This document shows positions 25,698-34,722 of a stretch of 64,000 nt of DNA, one piece after another. This stretch comes from Peptoniphilaceae bacterium (lineage in GTDB: Bacteria; Bacillota; Clostridia; Tissierellales; Peptoniphilaceae): assembly GCA_030152565.1 (NCBI GenBank), contig JASLJE010000004.1, positions 1-64,000 of the forward strand. The letters are read 5' to 3'. Below the pieces are notes generated by a model. The model saw nothing but the letters and a program-made list of their open reading frames with translations. It searched no databases and had not been told where the DNA came from. Positions within the stretch are counted from its first letter, which is position 1. The number at the start of each line of letters is the position of its first letter. Made by a program: the position numbers and the translations under genes.

Positions 25698-26286
25698 GAC
25701 AATAGCTATTACCGGTTCTATAGCAACTGGTAAATCAACAGTGATAGAAATTATAAAAAACCTAGGTTATGAGGTCTTGGACGCTGATAAGATAGCCCAT
25801 GAACTCATGGAAGAAGGACAGATAAATTACAGGGCCATAGTAGATTACTTTGGTCCCTACATAGTAGATAAGAAAAACAAAATAGACAGAAGAGCCCTGG
25901 GACAAGTAGTCTTTAATGATAAGGAAAAGCTGGAAAAACTTAACCAGCTAACCCATCCCAATATATTTAAAGAGATAGAAAGAAGGATTGAGTCCAGCCA
26001 AGAAAAGATTAGTTTTTTAGAACTTCCTCTCTTATATGAATTAAGGGTGAAAGATGAATTAGCCATGGACTTTGATGAAGTCTGGTTGGTCTATGTGGAC
26101 GAAAAGACCCAATTGAAAAGGCTTGTTGAAAGAAATCAGATTGATGAGAAAGAAGCTAAGAAACTTATAGCCAGTCAAATGTCCATAGAAGAAAAAAGAA
26201 GGCTGGCAGATTTCATTATCTACAATGATTCCTCCAAGGAAGCTACAAGAGAACAAATAGTAAAAAAATTAGGTGAAGAGTTATGA
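25687..26286 (+). CDS. coaE: Dephospho-CoA kinase
   Basis: A 199-residue P-loop kinase for the last step of coenzyme A synthesis. It has the Walker A-like GSIATGKST, the DADKIAHE substrate motif, and a lid region around RLVERN. The family usually has GxxxxGKS with Gly at the third position; here it reads GSIATGKS. It overlaps polA by 11 nt and the next gene by 4 nt. The polA-coaE order is common in Firmicutes. Confidence 0.95.
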   Translation: MKHKTIAITGSIATGKSTVIEIIKNLGYEVLDADKIAHELMEEGQINYRAIVDYFGPYIVDKKNKIDRRALGQVVFNDKEKLEKLNQLTHPNIFKEIERRIESSQEKISFLELPLLYELRVKDELAMDFDEVWLVYVDEKTQLKRLVERNQIDEKEAKKLIASQMSIEEKRRLADFIIYNDSSKEATREQIVKKLGEEL

Positions 26287-26918
26287 AAGCAATAAAAAAT
26301 TTACTGCTATTCTTATTAATTTTAATAATGGTAGTGGCCCTTATATCCTTTGGTCTTGTTTACAAGAGCCTGGGAAAAAATCAGATAGTTTACACAGATT
26401 TAATAGACAAGTATGCTGAAGAATACGATATGGATAAGGTTTTAATAGCATCCATAATAAATGTGGAAAGTCACTATAAGAAGGATGCAGTATCAGGCAT
26501 GGGAGCCAAGGGCTTGATGCAGTTATTACCAGATACAGCAAAGTGGGTAACAGAGCAGTTGGATATTGACTTTGTAGAAGATCAACTCTTTGAACCTGAA
26601 TATAATATTAAACTAGGTTCCTATTACTTAAAACATTTAATAAATTATTTTAAGAATGTTGACCTGGCTATAATAGCCTATAATGGCGGAATTGGAAATG
26701 TGGAGAAGTGGTTACAGGATGAAACTATAACAGGCAGTGTGGATACTTTTGAAAATATTCCTATAAGAGAGACAAGAGAATATATAGAAAAGGTTGACGA
26801 GACTTATAATTTGTATAAAATAGTATATGGTACAAATTTAACCAACCAAGATAGTAGGTTAAAATCCGCATGGAAAGTCTATAGGCAATTAATAGAAAAT
26901 GGGGTTAACAATTTTTAG
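26283..26918 (+). CDS. Membrane-anchored SLT-type lytic transglycosylase
   Basis: A 211-residue protein with an N-terminal signal anchor (about 5-27) and an SLT domain. Catalytic Glu is in NVESHY, followed by GAKGLMQLLPDTA and the AYNGG motif. It cleaves peptidoglycan glycan strands to anhydromuropeptides at the outer face of the membrane. It starts at ATGA, overlapping the coaE stop. A terminator follows at 26925. Confidence 0.92.
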   Translation: MKAIKNLLLFLLILIMVVALISFGLVYKSLGKNQIVYTDLIDKYAEEYDMDKVLIASIINVESHYKKDAVSGMGAKGLMQLLPDTAKWVTEQLDIDFVEDQLFEPEYNIKLGSYYLKHLINYFKNVDLAIIAYNGGIGNVEKWLQDETITGSVDTFENIPIRETREYIEKVDETYNLYKIVYGTNLTNQDSRLKSAWKVYRQLIENGVNNF

Positions 26919-26924
26919 TAAGAG

Positions 26925-26958
26925 AAAGATAATAAGAGATTTATTATCTTTTTATTTT
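26925..26958 (+). terminator. Terminator of polA-coaE-slt
   Basis: AAAGATAATAA (26925-26935), loop GAGAT, TTATTATCTTT (26941-26951), then T-rich DNA. Confidence 0.82.
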
Positions 26959-26964
26959 TCAATA

Positions 26965-26998
26965 TTAGTTTAGTCTAATTGACTTTTTGTGATATAAT
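26965..26998 (+). promoter_or_regulatory. rnf promoter with palindromic operator-like site
   Basis: An extended -10 (TGATATAAT, hexamer 26993-26998) has no good -35 at the right distance. The expected -35 position (26970-26975) is covered by TTAGTTTAGTCTAA (26965-26978), which differs at one base from the site before the metal transporter at 45044. A TTGACT at 26979 is only 8 bp from the -10 and is not its partner. Confidence 0.5.
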
Positions 26999-27049
26999 AC
27001 GGTGTAGGTTAAATCTAAAACAATAAAATTTATGAAAGAGGTGAGAATT

Positions 27050-28366
27050 TTGACAATAGGAGTAAGCTTTAAAGGTGGATTTCACGTTCACGGTTTTAAA
27101 GAATTGTCAAATAAGTCTGAGATAATCGAGGTAGAAGCACCAGATGTTGTAAAGATTCCATTGCTACAACATATAGGCGCACCAGCAGATTCTCTAGTAA
27201 AAAAAGGGGATCTTGTTAAAGTTGGCCAAAAAATTGGTGAACTTTCAGGCTTTATATCATCCAGTGTGCATTCAAGTGTATCTGGAGAAGTGTTAAAGGT
27301 AGAAGAAACCATAACAGAAAGAGGAAGAAGGGTAAATACGGTATTTATTCAAAACGATGGTAGGTACGACTTGGGATATGAACCAGTAGAAAGAAAACTT
27401 GAAGACATATCATCCAAAGAAATTGTACATATTATTAAGGAAGCAGGAATTACTGGACTAGGCGGAGCAAGCTTCCCAACACATATAAAAATGAGTCCAG
27501 CTGAAGATAAAAAGATAGATACTGTAATCATTAACGCAGCTGAGTGTGAACCATACTTAACAGCAGATGACATGTTAATGAGAACAAAACCTGAGCAAGT
27601 TATAGGCGGACTAAAACTAGCTATGAAGGCTGTAAAGGCTGAAAAAGGTTATATCACTATAGAAGATAATAAGCCAGAAGCAATAGAGTCTATAAAAAAG
27701 GCTATAGATAGTGACAATATAGAAGTTGTTGTTGCCAAGACCAAATATCCTCAAGGGGATGAAAAGAGAATTATAGATGTAACTGTAAATAGACAAGTTC
27801 CATCAGGTGGTCTTCCAGCTGACGTTGGAGTAATTGTTACCAATGCTGCAACATCAAATGCTATTTATGAAGCTGTATACTTTAATAAGCCACTATATGA
27901 AAGAATAGTAACCTTTACAGGTAAGGCTATGAACAATCCTACAAATGCCCTAATCAAGATTGGTACTCCAATAGATTATGCAGTAGAACAAGTAGGTGGA
28001 TTTAAAGAAAACATAGGCAAATTAGTTTTAGGTGGACCTATGATGGGAGTTGCTCAATATGAAGTGGGAGTCCCTCTAGAAAAAGCTAATAACGGTGTAT
28101 TGGCTATGACTATAGAAGAAGCAGAGTCCAATGAACCATCAGCTTGTATTAAATGTGCAAGATGTGTTGATGTTTGTCCAGTTGGTTTAATGCCATTTAA
28201 ATTGGAAGCGATTGTCAATAAGGCAGGCGTGGACATGGCTAAAGAAAACAATATTATGGACTGTATTGAATGTGGTTCTTGTTCTTATATATGCCCTGCT
28301 AAGAGACCTTTAGTAGAGACTATAAGAATTGGTAAAAACGAAGTAAGAAAATTAAAAGTTAAATAG
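27050..28366 (+). CDS. rnfC: Rnf complex subunit C
   Basis: A 438-residue peripheral subunit of the ion-translocating ferredoxin:NAD+ oxidoreductase. It has an N-terminal FKGG motif, an NADH/FMN-binding region with GLGGASFPTH and AAECEPYL, an SLBB-like part, and two 4Fe-4S motifs near the end: CIKCARCVDVCPVG and CIECGSCSYICPAKRP. I choose the TTG start at 27050 because GAGGTGA lies 5 nt upstream; ATG 27032 is in frame but lacks a ribosome site. It is the first gene of rnfCDGEAB, in the clostridial order. Confidence 0.95.
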   Translation: MTIGVSFKGGFHVHGFKELSNKSEIIEVEAPDVVKIPLLQHIGAPADSLVKKGDLVKVGQKIGELSGFISSSVHSSVSGEVLKVEETITERGRRVNTVFIQNDGRYDLGYEPVERKLEDISSKEIVHIIKEAGITGLGGASFPTHIKMSPAEDKKIDTVIINAAECEPYLTADDMLMRTKPEQVIGGLKLAMKAVKAEKGYITIEDNKPEAIESIKKAIDSDNIEVVVAKTKYPQGDEKRIIDVTVNRQVPSGGLPADVGVIVTNAATSNAIYEAVYFNKPLYERIVTFTGKAMNNPTNALIKIGTPIDYAVEQVGGFKENIGKLVLGGPMMGVAQYEVGVPLEKANNGVLAMTIEEAESNEPSACIKCARCVDVCPVGLMPFKLEAIVNKAGVDMAKENNIMDCIECGSCSYICPAKRPLVETIRIGKNEVRKLKVK

Positions 28367-28376
28367 GAGGGATAAA

Positions 28377-29294
28377 ATGAGTGAAAAAAATGTACTTGTA
28401 GTATCATCGTCTCCTCATTTAAGATCTAAGGATAATGTGAGAACAATAATGCTTGATGTAATCATAGCATTAATACCTGCCCTAATAGCAGCAGTATACA
28501 TATTTGGAATGAGAGCCTTAACATTAACTCTTGTTACAGTAGCTGCAGCAGTAGTTGCAGAATTTGCCTCACAAAAAGCGATGAAAAAAGAAGTTACTAT
28601 AAAAGATTTATCAGCAGTTGTTACAGGAATGCTTTTAGCATTTAACCTACCAGTTTCATTTCCATATTGGATGGCAGCTTTTGGCGCTATCTTTGCTATA
28701 GTTGTTGTAAAACAATTATTTGGTGGACTAGGTAATAACTTTATGAACCCAGCCTTGGCAGCAAGAGCAGTATTACTAGCTTCATGGCCAGACAAGATGG
28801 GTGCATTTACTAAGCCTTTTGCGGATAATGTGGCATCAGCTACACCACTTGCAGGCAAACCAGTTGAAATGATGGATTTATTCCTAGGTAATATTCCAGG
28901 AACAATCGGTGAAGTTTCAAAAGTGGCTATATTAATTGGGGCCTTATACTTATTAATTAAAGGGGTAATACATATTAGAATTCCTCTAGTTTACATATTG
29001 ACTACAGGTGTTTGTTTATTCCTATTCAAATATGATTTAGAAGATACTGTAATGCAATTATTATCAGGTGGTTTACTATTTGGAGCTTTCTTTATGGCTA
29101 CAGATTATGCTACCACACCTATGACGAAGAAGGGACAAATAATCTTTGGGGTAGGTGCTGGTTTATTAACAGCTATTATAAGAGTTTATGGAGGATATCC
29201 TGAAGGAGTAAGTTATTCAATCTTACTTATGAACGTTTGTACTCCACTTATTGATAAATATGTTAAACCTAAGACTTTTGGAGGTGCTAAATAA
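28377..29294 (+). CDS. rnfD: Rnf complex subunit D
   Basis: A 305-residue integral membrane subunit with about nine or ten hydrophobic segments. It contains the NPALAARA motif and the flavinylation-type sequence DYATTPMT, where FMN is covalently bound to Thr in the family. RnfD is thought to take part in ion translocation coupled to electron flow. AGGAGG precedes ATG 28377. Its TAA overlaps the rnfG start by 1 nt. Confidence 0.95.
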   Translation: MSEKNVLVVSSSPHLRSKDNVRTIMLDVIIALIPALIAAVYIFGMRALTLTLVTVAAAVVAEFASQKAMKKEVTIKDLSAVVTGMLLAFNLPVSFPYWMAAFGAIFAIVVVKQLFGGLGNNFMNPALAARAVLLASWPDKMGAFTKPFADNVASATPLAGKPVEMMDLFLGNIPGTIGEVSKVAILIGALYLLIKGVIHIRIPLVYILTTGVCLFLFKYDLEDTVMQLLSGGLLFGAFFMATDYATTPMTKKGQIIFGVGAGLLTAIIRVYGGYPEGVSYSILLMNVCTPLIDKYVKPKTFGGAK

Positions 29295-30826
29295 TGAAAA
29301 AGACACCTATATTAGCAATCAAATTATTTGTTATAGCTGCAGTTTCTGCCCTTGTACTTGGACTTACTAACCAAGCTACCAAGCCTGTTATAGAAGCTAG
29401 ACAAAAAGAAGAGTTTATTAAAGCTTATTCAGAAGCATATCCAGACGGTAAAGAATTTAATACTGTTGAAGAAGATGTTAATGAATTTATAGAAGAAGTA
29501 ATAGAAGTAACAGATGGATCTAACCAAATAGGTTATGTATTCAAGGGTATAGCAAAAGGTGGTTTCGGTGGAGACATCTCCTATATTATGGGAGTTGACA
29601 ATGCTGGAGTAGTTCAAGGATTTAAGGCCTTAACTCACTCAGAAACTAAGAGTTACGGTTCAAGAATAGAAGATGCAGAATTCGTTGACGGTGTAACCGG
29701 TGCAGATATTTCCAAGGGCGTAAGCTCTGGTCAAGGAAATAAGGATGCAGGAGAAATTCATGCCCTATCAGGAGCTACAGTAACAACTAAGGCTATGACA
29801 GGTGGTTTCCAAGAAGTTGCCCTTAAGATGTCTGAATTATCAGATGAAATAGGACCTATGGAAGCACCAAAGCCAAAAACCTATGCTAAATACTATGCAG
29901 ATTTATTCCCTGAAGCTAATAAGTTTATGGACTTAGAAGATGAAGAAGGAAAAATCTTAAAAGACGGCGTAGTAAAGATTGTAGATGTTTATAAGGGTGA
30001 AGACCACTTAGGTAAAATTGTTCAAGTAGTTGGACAAGGATTTGGTGGAGACATCAACATTTTACTAGGTGTAGACAATGACAAGAAAATTGTTTCCTTT
30101 GCAATTCCATCCCATGGTGAAACACCAGACTTTGGAGCAGCTATTGAAACAGAAACCTACCAAAATAATATAGTGGGTAAATCCTTGGCTAAGCCAGTAA
30201 AGATTAAGGCTACACCAAAGAAAGACAGTCATATCTTATTGATCTCAGGAGCTACAGTTACATCTAATGGTATGAAAGAAGCCTTAAATGCAGCTGTTGA
30301 ATCATTAAAACTAGCTAAAGAAGAAGGAAGTCAAGAATTAGATATAAATGCTTTAATTGAAGAAGAAGCAAAAGATGCTAATGGACCTGCAGTTAACTAT
30401 GCAGAGATCTTTGACAAGATAGATGGAAGCGAAGCTATAGAAGGCGCGGAAACAAATGACAAGGTAACAAACATAGAAAGAGCTAAGAAGGACGACCAAG
30501 AAATTGGATATATCCTAGATGTTAGCGCACCAGGATTTGCTGGTAAGATAAACTTTGTTTTACTTGTTAACAACGATGGAGTAATTGAAGATTTTGCCAT
30601 AGCAAAACACAGTGAAACACCAGATTTCGGAGCAGCTATAGAAGAAGAAGCTTATAAGAACTCAATTGTTGGTAAGGATTTATCAAAATTAGATGAAATA
30701 AAATCTAAGGATAAGCCTGCTGAAGACAATGAAATTCAAGCTATTTCAGGAGCTACCCATACAACAGACGGAATGACTGAGGGCTTAAATGCCGCTTTAG
30801 AAGCATTCAAAACTTTGGTGAAATAG
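29294..30826 (+). CDS. rnfG: Rnf complex subunit G with three FMN-binding domains
   Basis: A 510-residue protein, against about 180-220 for ordinary RnfG. One N-terminal membrane helix (about 5-26) is followed by three FMN_bind domains at about 38-180, 196-341 and 366-508. Each ends in a flavinylation motif [ST]GATxT: SGATVT (Thr164), SGATVT (Thr323) and SGATHT (Thr490). The second and third share HGETPDFGAAIE / HSETPDFGAAIE and IVGK, so they are closer to each other than to the first. RnfG relays electrons through covalent FMN outside the membrane; this one could carry three flavins. Acidic linkers separate the domains. No frame break is visible. Confidence 0.93.
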   Translation: MKKTPILAIKLFVIAAVSALVLGLTNQATKPVIEARQKEEFIKAYSEAYPDGKEFNTVEEDVNEFIEEVIEVTDGSNQIGYVFKGIAKGGFGGDISYIMGVDNAGVVQGFKALTHSETKSYGSRIEDAEFVDGVTGADISKGVSSGQGNKDAGEIHALSGATVTTKAMTGGFQEVALKMSELSDEIGPMEAPKPKTYAKYYADLFPEANKFMDLEDEEGKILKDGVVKIVDVYKGEDHLGKIVQVVGQGFGGDINILLGVDNDKKIVSFAIPSHGETPDFGAAIETETYQNNIVGKSLAKPVKIKATPKKDSHILLISGATVTSNGMKEALNAAVESLKLAKEEGSQELDINALIEEEAKDANGPAVNYAEIFDKIDGSEAIEGAETNDKVTNIERAKKDDQEIGYILDVSAPGFAGKINFVLLVNNDGVIEDFAIAKHSETPDFGAAIEEEAYKNSIVGKDLSKLDEIKSKDKPAEDNEIQAISGATHTTDGMTEGLNAALEAFKTLVK

Positions 30827-30835
30827 GAGGAAGAT

Positions 30836-31429
30836 ATGAAGATAAAAAACATGTTTAGAGATGGATTATTCAAAAACAATCCAGTATTAAATCAAACAGT
30901 TGGACTATGTTCAGTACTTGCTGTTTCATCAACCTTAGAAGGTGCTATCGGGATGGCAGCAGCAGTAATTTTCGTATTAATGGCATCAAACGTAGTAGTG
31001 TCATTACTTAGAAAATTCATACCGAATGAAGTAAGAATACCAGCCTATATAGTAATTATAGCTACTTTTGTAACCATTATAGAAATGGTACTAAAGGCTT
31101 ATTTACCATCATTATTTAACACTTTGGGAATATTCTTACCACTTATAGTAGTAAACTGTGTAATATTAGCAAGAGCAGAGTCATTTGCTTCTAAAAACTC
31201 TATAGGTCTATCACTTATAGATGGTTTGGCAAATGGTTTAGGATATGGACTAGTAATAGTTGTACTTGCCTTTATAAGAGAGCTTTTGGGAACTGGAGCT
31301 ATTTATGGCCACCAAGTATTTCCAGCAGATTATAGTTTAACTATTCTTAAGCAAGCTCCATCAGCATTTATACTATTAGGATTCTTTGTGGCATTCACTA
31401 ATTGGATGTCCAATAGAAAAAAAGCATAG
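30836..31429 (+). CDS. rnfE: Rnf complex subunit E
   Basis: A 197-residue membrane subunit with six hydrophobic segments. It has the family motifs NPVLNQTVGLCSVLAVS and PLIVVNCVILARAE, and forms with RnfA the inverted-repeat pair of the membrane core that holds an iron-sulfur centre. AGGAGG precedes ATG 30836. It sits between rnfG and rnfA. Confidence 0.95.
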   Translation: MKIKNMFRDGLFKNNPVLNQTVGLCSVLAVSSTLEGAIGMAAAVIFVLMASNVVVSLLRKFIPNEVRIPAYIVIIATFVTIIEMVLKAYLPSLFNTLGIFLPLIVVNCVILARAESFASKNSIGLSLIDGLANGLGYGLVIVVLAFIRELLGTGAIYGHQVFPADYSLTILKQAPSAFILLGFFVAFTNWMSNRKKA

Positions 31430-31439
31430 GAGGTAGGAA

Positions 31440-32012
31440 ATGAATTTAATACATATAATAATTGGATCAATATTTGTAAATAACTTTGTATTAGCTCAAT
31501 TCTTAGGAATATGTCCAGCACTTGGAGTATCAAAGAAAACCTCCACAGCAGTAGGAATGGGTATGGCTGTTACTTTTGTAATAACCTTAGCCTCAGTAAT
31601 AACAAAGTTAATAAACGATCTTATTTTAGTAAAATACGATCTAGTATACTTAAGAACCATAGCCTTTATTTTGGTAATTGCCTCTTTAGTACAATTTGTA
31701 GAAATGGTGCTAAAGAAGGTATCACCATCCCTATATAATGCCTTGGGAGTATTCCTTCCATTGATAACAACCAACTGTGTTGTTTTAGGGGTAGCTATCT
31801 TAAACGTAGATAAGGGTTATACAATTTTAGAAACAATCATCAGTGGTATCTCAGCTTCTCTAGGATTTACTCTAGCGCTAGTTTTATTATCAGCTATTAG
31901 AGAAAAATACGAATTAGTAGATACGCCAGAATCATTCAAGGGAGTGCCTATTGCCTTATTATCATTAGGTTTAATGTCAATCGCCTTCTTTGGATTTAAC
32001 GGTTTAATTTAA
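31440..32012 (+). CDS. rnfA: Rnf complex subunit A
   Basis: A 190-residue membrane subunit homologous to RnfE. It has NNFVLAQFLGICPALGVS at the N-terminus and PLITTNCVVLGVA in the middle; the Cys of each motif supplies the RnfA/E iron-sulfur site. AGGAGG lies before ATG 31440. Confidence 0.95.
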   Translation: MNLIHIIIGSIFVNNFVLAQFLGICPALGVSKKTSTAVGMGMAVTFVITLASVITKLINDLILVKYDLVYLRTIAFILVIASLVQFVEMVLKKVSPSLYNALGVFLPLITTNCVVLGVAILNVDKGYTILETIISGISASLGFTLALVLLSAIREKYELVDTPESFKGVPIALLSLGLMSIAFFGFNGLI

Positions 32013-32022
32013 GGAGGAGCAA

Positions 32023-32868
32023 ATGGGAGATATTTTAATACCAGTAGTTACATTGGGAGCGATGGGAGCAATATTTGCAACCATCTTAGGGTTTGCTTCA
32101 TCTTACTTTGCAGTTCCTGTTGATGAAACTGAAGCAAATGTACGTGAAGCTTTGCCAGGAGCAAACTGTGGTGCCTGTGGTTACCCAGGATGTGACGGTT
32201 TTGCCAAGGCAGTAGCAGAAGGAAAGGCACCTATTACAGGTTGTCTAGTAGGTGGACAAAAGGTTGCTGACGACATAGCAAATGTATTGGGCCAAGATTC
32301 AGTTGAAGCTGAAAGAATGGTTGCTACAGTTATGTGTCAAGGAAGCTTGGACCACACTAGTGAAGTGTTTGACTACAAGGGAATCAATGACTGTAGAACA
32401 ATAGCTTCATTGGGAAGTTGTAAGTCATGTGAACACGGTTGTATCGGATGTGGTACCTGTGTTACACAATGTGAATACGGAGCTATCAGCATTCAAAATG
32501 GAGTGGCTATAGTTGACAAGGAAAAGTGTGTTGCTTGTAAAAAATGTATTAATATTTGTCCGAAAAATATTATACAATTAGCTCCATACGAACAAGAAGT
32601 AGTTGTTAAGTGTAGTAATCCAGAGTTTGGTAAGAAGGTTAAGGACTCATGTTCAACAGGCTGTATAGGTTGTGGAATCTGTGTTAGACTAGCACCAAAT
32701 GAATTTGAAATGGATGGTAAACTAGCTAAGGTTAAATACGGTGAAGACTTCAATATAGAAAATGCTGTTAAGGCAAGTGAAAAATGCCCAGGCAAGTGTA
32801 TCTTTATAGATGAAGATCTAAAGGCAGAAATTTTAGCTAAAAATGAAGAAGAAACAGTAGAAGCCTAA
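32023..32868 (+). CDS. rnfB: Rnf complex subunit B
   Basis: A 281-residue iron-sulfur subunit that accepts electrons from reduced ferredoxin. It has an N-terminal membrane helix (about 5-27), a Cys-rich 4Fe-4S domain (ANCGACGYPGCDGFA...GC), ferredoxin-like motifs CIGCGTCVTQC and CVACKKCINICP, and a third incomplete cluster region CSTGCIGCGICVRLAP. It is longer than the proteobacterial protein, as in clostridia. Last gene of the operon. Confidence 0.95.
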   Translation: MGDILIPVVTLGAMGAIFATILGFASSYFAVPVDETEANVREALPGANCGACGYPGCDGFAKAVAEGKAPITGCLVGGQKVADDIANVLGQDSVEAERMVATVMCQGSLDHTSEVFDYKGINDCRTIASLGSCKSCEHGCIGCGTCVTQCEYGAISIQNGVAIVDKEKCVACKKCINICPKNIIQLAPYEQEVVVKCSNPEFGKKVKDSCSTGCIGCGICVRLAPNEFEMDGKLAKVKYGEDFNIENAVKASEKCPGKCIFIDEDLKAEILAKNEEETVEA

Positions 32869-32880
32869 AAGGCTTATAGG

Positions 32881-32912
32881 ATAAGGCATAGTTAACTATG
32901 CCTTATTTTTTT
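32881..32912 (+). terminator. Terminator of rnfCDGEAB
   Basis: A perfect 26-bp palindrome (32881-32906, centred on GTTAAC), then six T residues. Confidence 0.88.
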
Positions 32913-32957
32913 ATTATTTATTATATGGTAAAATATAAGATATAAAAGGAGAATGAT

Positions 32958-33545
32958 ATGATTTTAGCTAGCCAATCACCACGTAGAAAAGAATTGCTCT
33001 CCCATCTAGTGGATGACTTTAAGGTCATACCGGCCCATATAGATGAGGATTTTTATTTTAATAAAAAGATGGAAGAGTCTAAAAAAGAAAACTATCTAGA
33101 AAAGATTAAAGAGGCCATGGAGTACTTGGCCTATCAAAAGGCCAAATCAGTCTATGAAGACCATAAGGATTTGGTTCTAGCATCTGACACCTTGGTAATT
33201 TGTGGGGACAGGATTATGGGCAAGCCTCAAGATGAGGATGAGGCCTATGACATGCTTAGCTATCTCTTGGGAAAAAAACACCAGGTGGTCACTGCTACAG
33301 CCCTTATAGACCAGGATAAGACCAGGACCTTCTCAGTAGTATCCCAGGTAAACTTTATAGAAAAAGATGACTATAGCCTGGACTTAATAAGGACCTATAT
33401 AAGAGAGGAAAGACCCTTGGACAAGGCTGGAGCTTATGGCATCCAGGACAAGAAGGCTCTTTTTATAGATTCTATAGAAGGAGACTACTACAGTATAGTA
33501 GGCCTGTCCCTATCAAGGATAAGTAGGGAGCTTTTTGACCTATGA
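32958..33545 (+). CDS. maf: Maf-type nucleoside triphosphate pyrophosphatase
   Basis: A 195-residue Maf protein with N-terminal LASQSPRRKELL, the catalytic SDTLV region and GKPQDEDEA, and the C-terminal DKAGAYGIQD motif. The family hydrolyses dTTP/UTP or modified nucleotides and is linked to septum control. A promoter-like TATTATATGGTAAAAT region and AGGAG precede ATG 32958. It overlaps the next gene by 4 nt. Confidence 0.93.
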   Translation: MILASQSPRRKELLSHLVDDFKVIPAHIDEDFYFNKKMEESKKENYLEKIKEAMEYLAYQKAKSVYEDHKDLVLASDTLVICGDRIMGKPQDEDEAYDMLSYLLGKKHQVVTATALIDQDKTRTFSVVSQVNFIEKDDYSLDLIRTYIREERPLDKAGAYGIQDKKALFIDSIEGDYYSIVGLSLSRISRELFDL

Positions 33546-34192
33546 GAAAAAAAACATTTTTTCTCCTTATAGTTCTCTCCAGCCTTATGGGCTTGGTAGA
33601 GGTATTTATAGCCAGGACCTATGCCATAAAGGCCCTTTATAAATTGGTTATTTTTATAGGTATTCCCTTGCTAATAAATCATAAAAGCCCCTTTATAGAC
33701 AGGGATAAGTTATTTAAGACCAGGGGTAAGAGTATTTTTCTCTTTCTTGGCTTGGGACTTGGGATTTTTCTTATAATAGTTTTATCCTACAAGCTTTTAG
33801 GATCCTTTATAGACTTTAGCCAGGTGGCTGGAAACTTAAAAGATAATATGGGGGTGGAGAAAGAAAACTTTATCTATGTAGCCCTTTATATATCCTTGAT
33901 AAACTCTTTTATAGAGGAATTTGTTTTCAGGGGCCTGGGCTATTTGAATCTGGGAGATGAAAAGAAACTAGGCTGGGAAGGAGCCCTAATATTTTCCTTC
34001 TATCACCTGGCCATAATGAGAGGTTGGTTTAACCCTCTTATTTTTAGCCTATCCCTACTAGCCCTTTTTATAGCAGGACTATTTTTTAATTTGTTAGATA
34101 GGAAGTCAGGTAATATTTACCTGTCCTATACAGTTCATATGTTTGCAAATTTAGCAATAAATTTTATTGGATATTATTATATATTAACTTAG
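33542..34192 (+). CDS. CPBP family intramembrane metalloprotease
   Basis: A 216-residue membrane protein with about six hydrophobic segments. It carries the CPBP (CAAX protease/bacteriocin-processing) motif EEFVFRG and a later FSFYHL, supplying the Glu and His residues expected for an intramembrane metal site. Targets of such proteins are mostly unknown; some process or resist bacteriocins. It starts at ATGA, overlapping maf. Confidence 0.85.
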   Translation: MRKKTFFLLIVLSSLMGLVEVFIARTYAIKALYKLVIFIGIPLLINHKSPFIDRDKLFKTRGKSIFLFLGLGLGIFLIIVLSYKLLGSFIDFSQVAGNLKDNMGVEKENFIYVALYISLINSFIEEFVFRGLGYLNLGDEKKLGWEGALIFSFYHLAIMRGWFNPLIFSLSLLALFIAGLFFNLLDRKSGNIYLSYTVHMFANLAINFIGYYYILT

Positions 34193-34201
34193 GAGGTTGT
34201 A

Positions 34202-34714
34202 ATGAATAGTACAATTAAGGATATTTTAAACAGAAGAAGTGTTAAGAAATTTAATGATATAGCTTTAGAAAGAGAAAATATAGAACTGATAGTTAAGTGT
34301 GGTATAGATTCGCCAACGGCTAAGAATTTACAAAAAAGAAAATTCACCATTATCCAAAAGGATAATTTAAGGATTTTAGAAGAAGCCATAGGAAAGAACT
34401 TGGAAATTCACAACTATAACTTCTATAATGCAGATGCCCTTGTTCTAGTATCTGTAGATAGGGACATAGAAATGGGAGAAATAGACACGGCTACAGCCAT
34501 GCAAAATATGATGATAGCATCTACAGCTTTAGAGATAGGAAGTTGCTGGATCAATCAATTAAGAGGTATTTGTGACGACAAGGATATTAGAAGGGTTTTA
34601 GATAGCTTTAATATTCCAGAAAATCATGTGGTTTATGGCATGTTGGCCCTAGGAAATTACGATGAATATCCTAAGGCTAAGGAAAGAAGAGAGACTTTTG
34701 AATTTATAGATTAG
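34202..34714 (+). CDS. Nitroreductase family protein
   Basis: A 170-residue flavin-dependent protein with the N-terminal motif RRSVKKF, SPTAKN, and the mid-region EIGSCWINQL typical of the nitroreductase fold. It binds FMN and uses NAD(P)H to reduce nitro or quinone compounds; the physiological substrate is unknown. AGGAGG precedes ATG 34202. Probably cotranscribed with the genes on either side. Confidence 0.87.
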   Translation: MNSTIKDILNRRSVKKFNDIALERENIELIVKCGIDSPTAKNLQKRKFTIIQKDNLRILEEAIGKNLEIHNYNFYNADALVLVSVDRDIEMGEIDTATAMQNMMIASTALEIGSCWINQLRGICDDKDIRRVLDSFNIPENHVVYGMLALGNYDEYPKAKERRETFEFID

Positions 34715-34722
34715 AGGTAGAA

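Noticed and set aside
26979..26998. TTGACT with TATAAT as the rnf promoter
   Set aside because: The spacing is only 8 bp; the extended -10 is the more likely element.
28415..28858. 147-codon open frame antisense to rnfD, and others such as 47804-48211, 61790-62194 (minus) and 50512-50907 (plus)
   Set aside because: They lie fully opposite, or largely so, well-recognised genes, have no ribosome sites or family motifs, and their composition mirrors the real frame.
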